Below are positions 60,511 through 64,000 of a DNA stretch of 64,000 bases, one piece after another. The DNA comes from Anthracocystis setariae. Lineage: Eukaryota; Basidiomycota; Ustilaginomycetes; Ustilaginales; Ustilaginaceae. How positions within the stretch are numbered: position 1 is the first letter of the stretch; every line of letters begins with the position of its first letter. Location: positions 558,001-622,000 of the forward strand of contig CAKMXJ010000005.1 of the NCBI GenBank assembly GCA_928724745.1, in the 5' to 3' direction. Both the position numbers and the translations under genes were made by a program. The notes beneath the pieces were generated by a model. The model made no database searches. It saw only the letters and a program-made list of their open reading frames with translations, and was not told the origin of the DNA.

Positions 60511-61988
60511 GCCCGTTTGTTGGCTTACGAACCATGTTGCTGCTTGTTTCCTAGCACGTTATGGACTAAGTTTTTGATCGATGCAATCCAACGCCATGCC
60601 AGGCTGTTATGCAATGATCCGAGATACGTGCCGACTAGATACTGTTAGACCACGAGATCGGATTGACTGATGATGAGGTGCAGTTTGACGTCTGTGTCTT
60701 TCAGCCGATGTAACAAGAGTGGCCTTTCTGAGTTACTGGACGGCAATACTGTAATCGTTGATTGGGTACACCTCTGAGTTTGTTGGTTGTTGGAACTCCG
60801 AGGCTTTTGACATGGGCTTGCATTGCATTGGTGCCGAAGAAACCAAATCTTGTTTGAATGCTTCTCCTCTACTGTACTGTATCAGTTGCGATTGCTGCTC
60901 GCGAGACGAAATGAACTGAAATGAAACGACTGAACTAGATGGGAATCAGACGGTCGCTGATGACTCTATCAGTACGGTGGGAGGAGGATCTGTTGGGTGC
61001 ACAAAGGTCTCTGAAATGACAGGGGCACTGGATCAACCCACACGACATTCAATAATGTGTTGTTTTGGTGTGCTATGAGCCATGCTATTATTATATACAC
61101 TACCCTATTACTGTCCTGTTTGTGCTTGCTGAGAGAGATTGACAGCATTCACATTCGATCTGGTTGCCAAATCGAATCGAAGAATGGCTGTTATGAGCTG
61201 ACTTGAAAAATATGGGAGCACCCGCAAGGCAGGCAGAAAGGGGTGTCTGTGTATTATATGTGTTGAACAGCCGACGCTCGAGGGCGTGCGCGCCACGTAA
61301 AACTTGTCGGCCAAAAAGCAACCAACTTGCTGCACAGCGACGTGGTCGGCTGCATCTACAAACTACAGTAGCGCACAGTAAGCGGAAATTGACACCAGTC
61401 ATTACTCGGACGCACTCGAAAGAACAACACCTGAGCTTGAATAATCCGCTACAGTACAGTACAGTATTGTAGCTCAAGAATCGCTGCCATCACAAGTCGC
61501 TGGAGTCACAACAACAAGCCTGTGCACTAACGTAGTTGGCTCGAGACTATCGTACTTGCCTGGGGTTTTTTTTTTGGTCCGACGGCTACACCACCGAAAC
61601 GCAGACAGCTGCAGTGGATGGAAGTGTGTGTTGCAAGGAGGTGAGAACGGTGCGCTTACGCCAACGATGGGCACCGTGCAGTTCGAATCGGATGAGCCAA
61701 GCGAAGCGTGAATAATAGCGCGGCACCAATCAAATGTCCAGACTGTAGACGAGACGCTCGCTGCCCACACACAATATTATACAGTACAGCACTACACAGT
61801 GTGCAGTTTACAAAGGGAACTCCGGCGATTCCAAGCGCAGAGTTCGCTCATCGTACGGCGCGAGAAATTGGGACATGGACTTTGGGCACCTGTTGGCAGC
61901 ACAGCACAGTACTGTAGAAGGGTTTACAATTGTTACGGTACGCGCAAACTGACGCGCTGGCATCTCACCTGTTCTGAATCCAAAGACC

Positions 61989-61990
<2 letters not shown>

Positions 61991-62021
<31 letters not shown>
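61991..62021. repeat. poly-A tract, 31 bp
   Basis: A pure A run in the intergenic region upstream of MCS1, with no element visible beside it. Confidence 0.9.
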
Positions 62022-62022
<1 letters not shown>

Positions 62023-62545
62023 CCAAATCGAGAGTCTTGGCCGATTCGGACCCTCGCCTGCTTCCTTTTCACCGTTTTCCACCAGATTCCACTTTTCGAT
62101 TTCAGCAGCAATTTTGCCTGGCTCGGTGCTCAGTGTTTGATTCAGAGTCCAACACGACCTGTCGATGCTGCGACCCTCCGGTGACTTTGGCCAATTGCTG
62201 TCGGTTAGTTTCACGATATCTACTACAGTATATTATAAAAATAATTGATGTATAATTTTTTCGGCAGAGATGCTGAACTGTACACTCTGTAGTTTCAAGC
62301 CGTGACCGCCAATGTGACATTTACTCTCTGGCTGGATTGCAGCTTTCAGGCTTTGATCACCTTTGCGCTGGTGTGTGTCTTTTCGCCCCTAAATGCGCTT
62401 CAGTCGAAATTTCACAACTATGGGCGGCGGCAGCGATTTCCTGACGGCTGGATGAAATGCACAAAATGCAAGACGCACGCACGCCCTCCGTTGGACCTTT
62501 TTTTGAAATTTTTGGCCTTGGTGTTGGCCCCACTTTTGTCTCCTT

Positions 62546-62580
62546 TGTGCTGTGCTGTGCTGTGCTGTGCTGTGCTGTGC
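62546..62580. repeat. TGTGC minisatellite, 7 copies
   Basis: Seven perfect tandem copies of TGTGC about 540 bp before the MCS1 start. Confidence 0.95.
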
Positions 62581-63116
62581 TTGGCTTGGTTTGGTTCGGT
62601 TTGGTCTCGCTGCTAAGCCAACCAACTCGAGCACATTCAGCCCCTCTCGATCTGCTTGGAGCTCAACTTCATCTTCTGTGTGTTGCTTTGCACTCCGCTA
62701 TCCTCCCAAGTCGAGTTGGTCTATCCGCCCCGACCTTCTTGCACCTTTCCCCACCATCCACATCACCATCACCGGGTGTCAAGGCCGCAACTCGACCACA
62801 AGTCACTCGACTGCCATCCCACATCATCTCCGAAGACACGTCGCTCATCTTGCTGCACGCTAGACTTGAGTCCGAGATCCTCGACATTGGCATTCCATCC
62901 ACAACCTTGTCATTCAAATCAACACGCAGAGCAGCACCACGCAACTGAAGGATAGTCGCCTTCAAGTCTAGCTACGCTCCTCCGCTCATCATTCCTCAAC
63001 AGAGATCGCATCTATCTTGCCCTTTGCATCTTCATTTGTCGACGCTCATTCACATCAGCTGAACAGCGGCCGCGGCTTGTCTGCGCTTGGCCGTTGTCAC
63101 TTGCTCCCTCGCCAAA

Positions 63117-64000
63117 ATGGCAGCAGGCTCCCAAGCTCCGGAGGACATTGCAAAGCTCTCGCAGCTCTCCTCCATCACCTCCGACACCATCTTTTCCGTC
63201 CTCCGCGATAGATTCTACTCCGGACTGCCCTATACCTATCTCTCGGACTCTATCCTCATCTCGGTCAATCCTTACGCTTCTACCGCAAATCGCAACACCG
63301 ATGACCAACTCCGCGAATACACGTCAGATTACCGCGTGACCAACAAACAGCTTCGCAGCGTCTCGCTTCCACCTCACATCTTCGGTCAAGCCTGCAATGC
63401 ATACTTTTACATGCGACGAACTGGCCAGGACCAGAGTCTCATCATGGTGTAAGTTGTCATCCCGCACATGCTTTGGACCCCCAAGTTGCTTGCCCCATAT
63501 ATCCCCTTCCAACTTCTACTGACATGAATCACCCTCTTGATCTATCCATCGCAACGAACAGCGGCGACACATCGAGCGGCAAGAGTGAAGTTCGTCGTTT
63601 GGCCATCCGAGCTTTGATCGACCTCAGCGTTGCACCACCCGGCAAGAAAGGCTCCAAGCTCGCTGTCCAAATTCCTTCGGCGCAATACATTCTTGACTCG
63701 TTTGGCAACTCTCGCACCCTCGAAAACGCCAATGCCTCCCAATTTGGCAAGTACACTGAGCTCCAGTTCTCCGAATCTGGCAAGCTCCTTGGTGCCAAGA
63801 CACTCGACTACTACCTCGAAAAGAACCGTCTCGTCAACGCCTCTTCTAGCGAGCGCACCTTCCACGTTCTCCACTACATGGTCGCTGGTGCCTCGGAAGA
63901 GGAGAAGCAATACCTTGGCATCCATGATGCTTCCTCGTTCCGTTACCTTGGTCACGCCTCTCGCAACAGTGACAACCAAGATGCAGCCAAGTTCCACCGC
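63117..64000 (+). CDS. MCS1: class V chitin synthase with myosin motor domain (5' part)
   Basis: Exon 1 is 63117-63448, the intron 63449-63561 (GTAAGT to CAG, phase 2) and exon 2 runs from 63562 off the window. The visible part is the divergent myosin motor of fungal myosin-chitin synthases: LRDRFYSGLPYTYLSDSI, LISVNPY, then the P-loop GDTSSGKSE (standard myosins have GExGAGKT) and GKLLGAKTLDYYLEKNRLV with the FHVLHYMVAGASEEE that follows. The intron cuts right before the P-loop. The C-terminal chitin synthase part is outside the window. Such enzymes travel to the hyphal tip and make wall chitin; in Ustilago maydis Mcs1 is needed for virulence (literature). The start has the context AAAATGGC. 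Confidence 0.9.

Larger units (their letters stand above)
60511..63116. other. long intergenic region before MCS1
   Basis: About 2.6 kb without a recognised gene. It holds several ACTGTACTGTA-type patches (about 60871, 61448-61470, 61777-61800, 61905-61917), 31 A at 61991-62021, and seven copies of TGTGC at 62546-62580. The last 400 bp are CT-rich and likely leader of MCS1. Confidence 0.55.

Overview
The window is nuclear DNA of a smut-type basidiomycete (Ustilaginales: Ustilago, Sporisorium or a relative). The call rests on gene content (a myosin-motor class V chitin synthase, one TOR kinase, a Cdc10-type septin, a mitochondrial class 2 dihydroorotate dehydrogenase, a CTR copper transporter), on mostly intronless genes with a few short GTAAGT-type introns, and on families of small secreted proteins. 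I see no rRNA, tRNA, CRISPR array or intact transposon. Species rank cannot be settled by eye.

Layout. 0.4-4.9 kb: three diverged copies of a small four-cysteine protein family sharing one phase-1 intron. One copy is a pseudogene with three in-frame stops, one is intact and secreted, and one is inverted without a clear signal peptide. They resemble Mig1-type biotrophy proteins (inference). 4.9-17 kb: FAD oxidoreductase, enoyl-CoA isomerase/hydratase, CTR copper transporter, RSC4-like double bromodomain protein, SCAMP and septin CDC10. 17-32 kb: TOR kinase, dihydroorotate dehydrogenase, LSM8 and a SKT5/CHS4-like Sel1-repeat protein. 32-42.5 kb: gene-poor DNA with long poly-A/T tracts and microsatellites, holding two double-psi beta-barrel secreted proteins; the first carries a 7-bp tandem duplication that breaks its signal-peptide frame. 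42.5-64 kb: a PrxQ-type peroxiredoxin with a long disordered tail, CKS1 (three exons), SEC24 with an N-terminal WW domain, an RBM25-like RRM/PWI splicing protein, SYM1/Mpv17, a thymidylate kinase buried in a very long disordered protein, TFIIF alpha, and the 5' part of the myosin-chitin synthase MCS1, cut by the window end.

The genes are mostly independent housekeeping functions. Two loose themes are growth and cell-cycle control (TOR, CKS1, thymidylate kinase, DHODH, septin) and cell wall or secretion (SKT5-like, MCS1, SEC24, SCAMP, double-psi beta-barrel proteins, the small secreted family). The lineage-specific content sits in the 0-5 kb cluster and the 32-42 kb gene-poor stretch.
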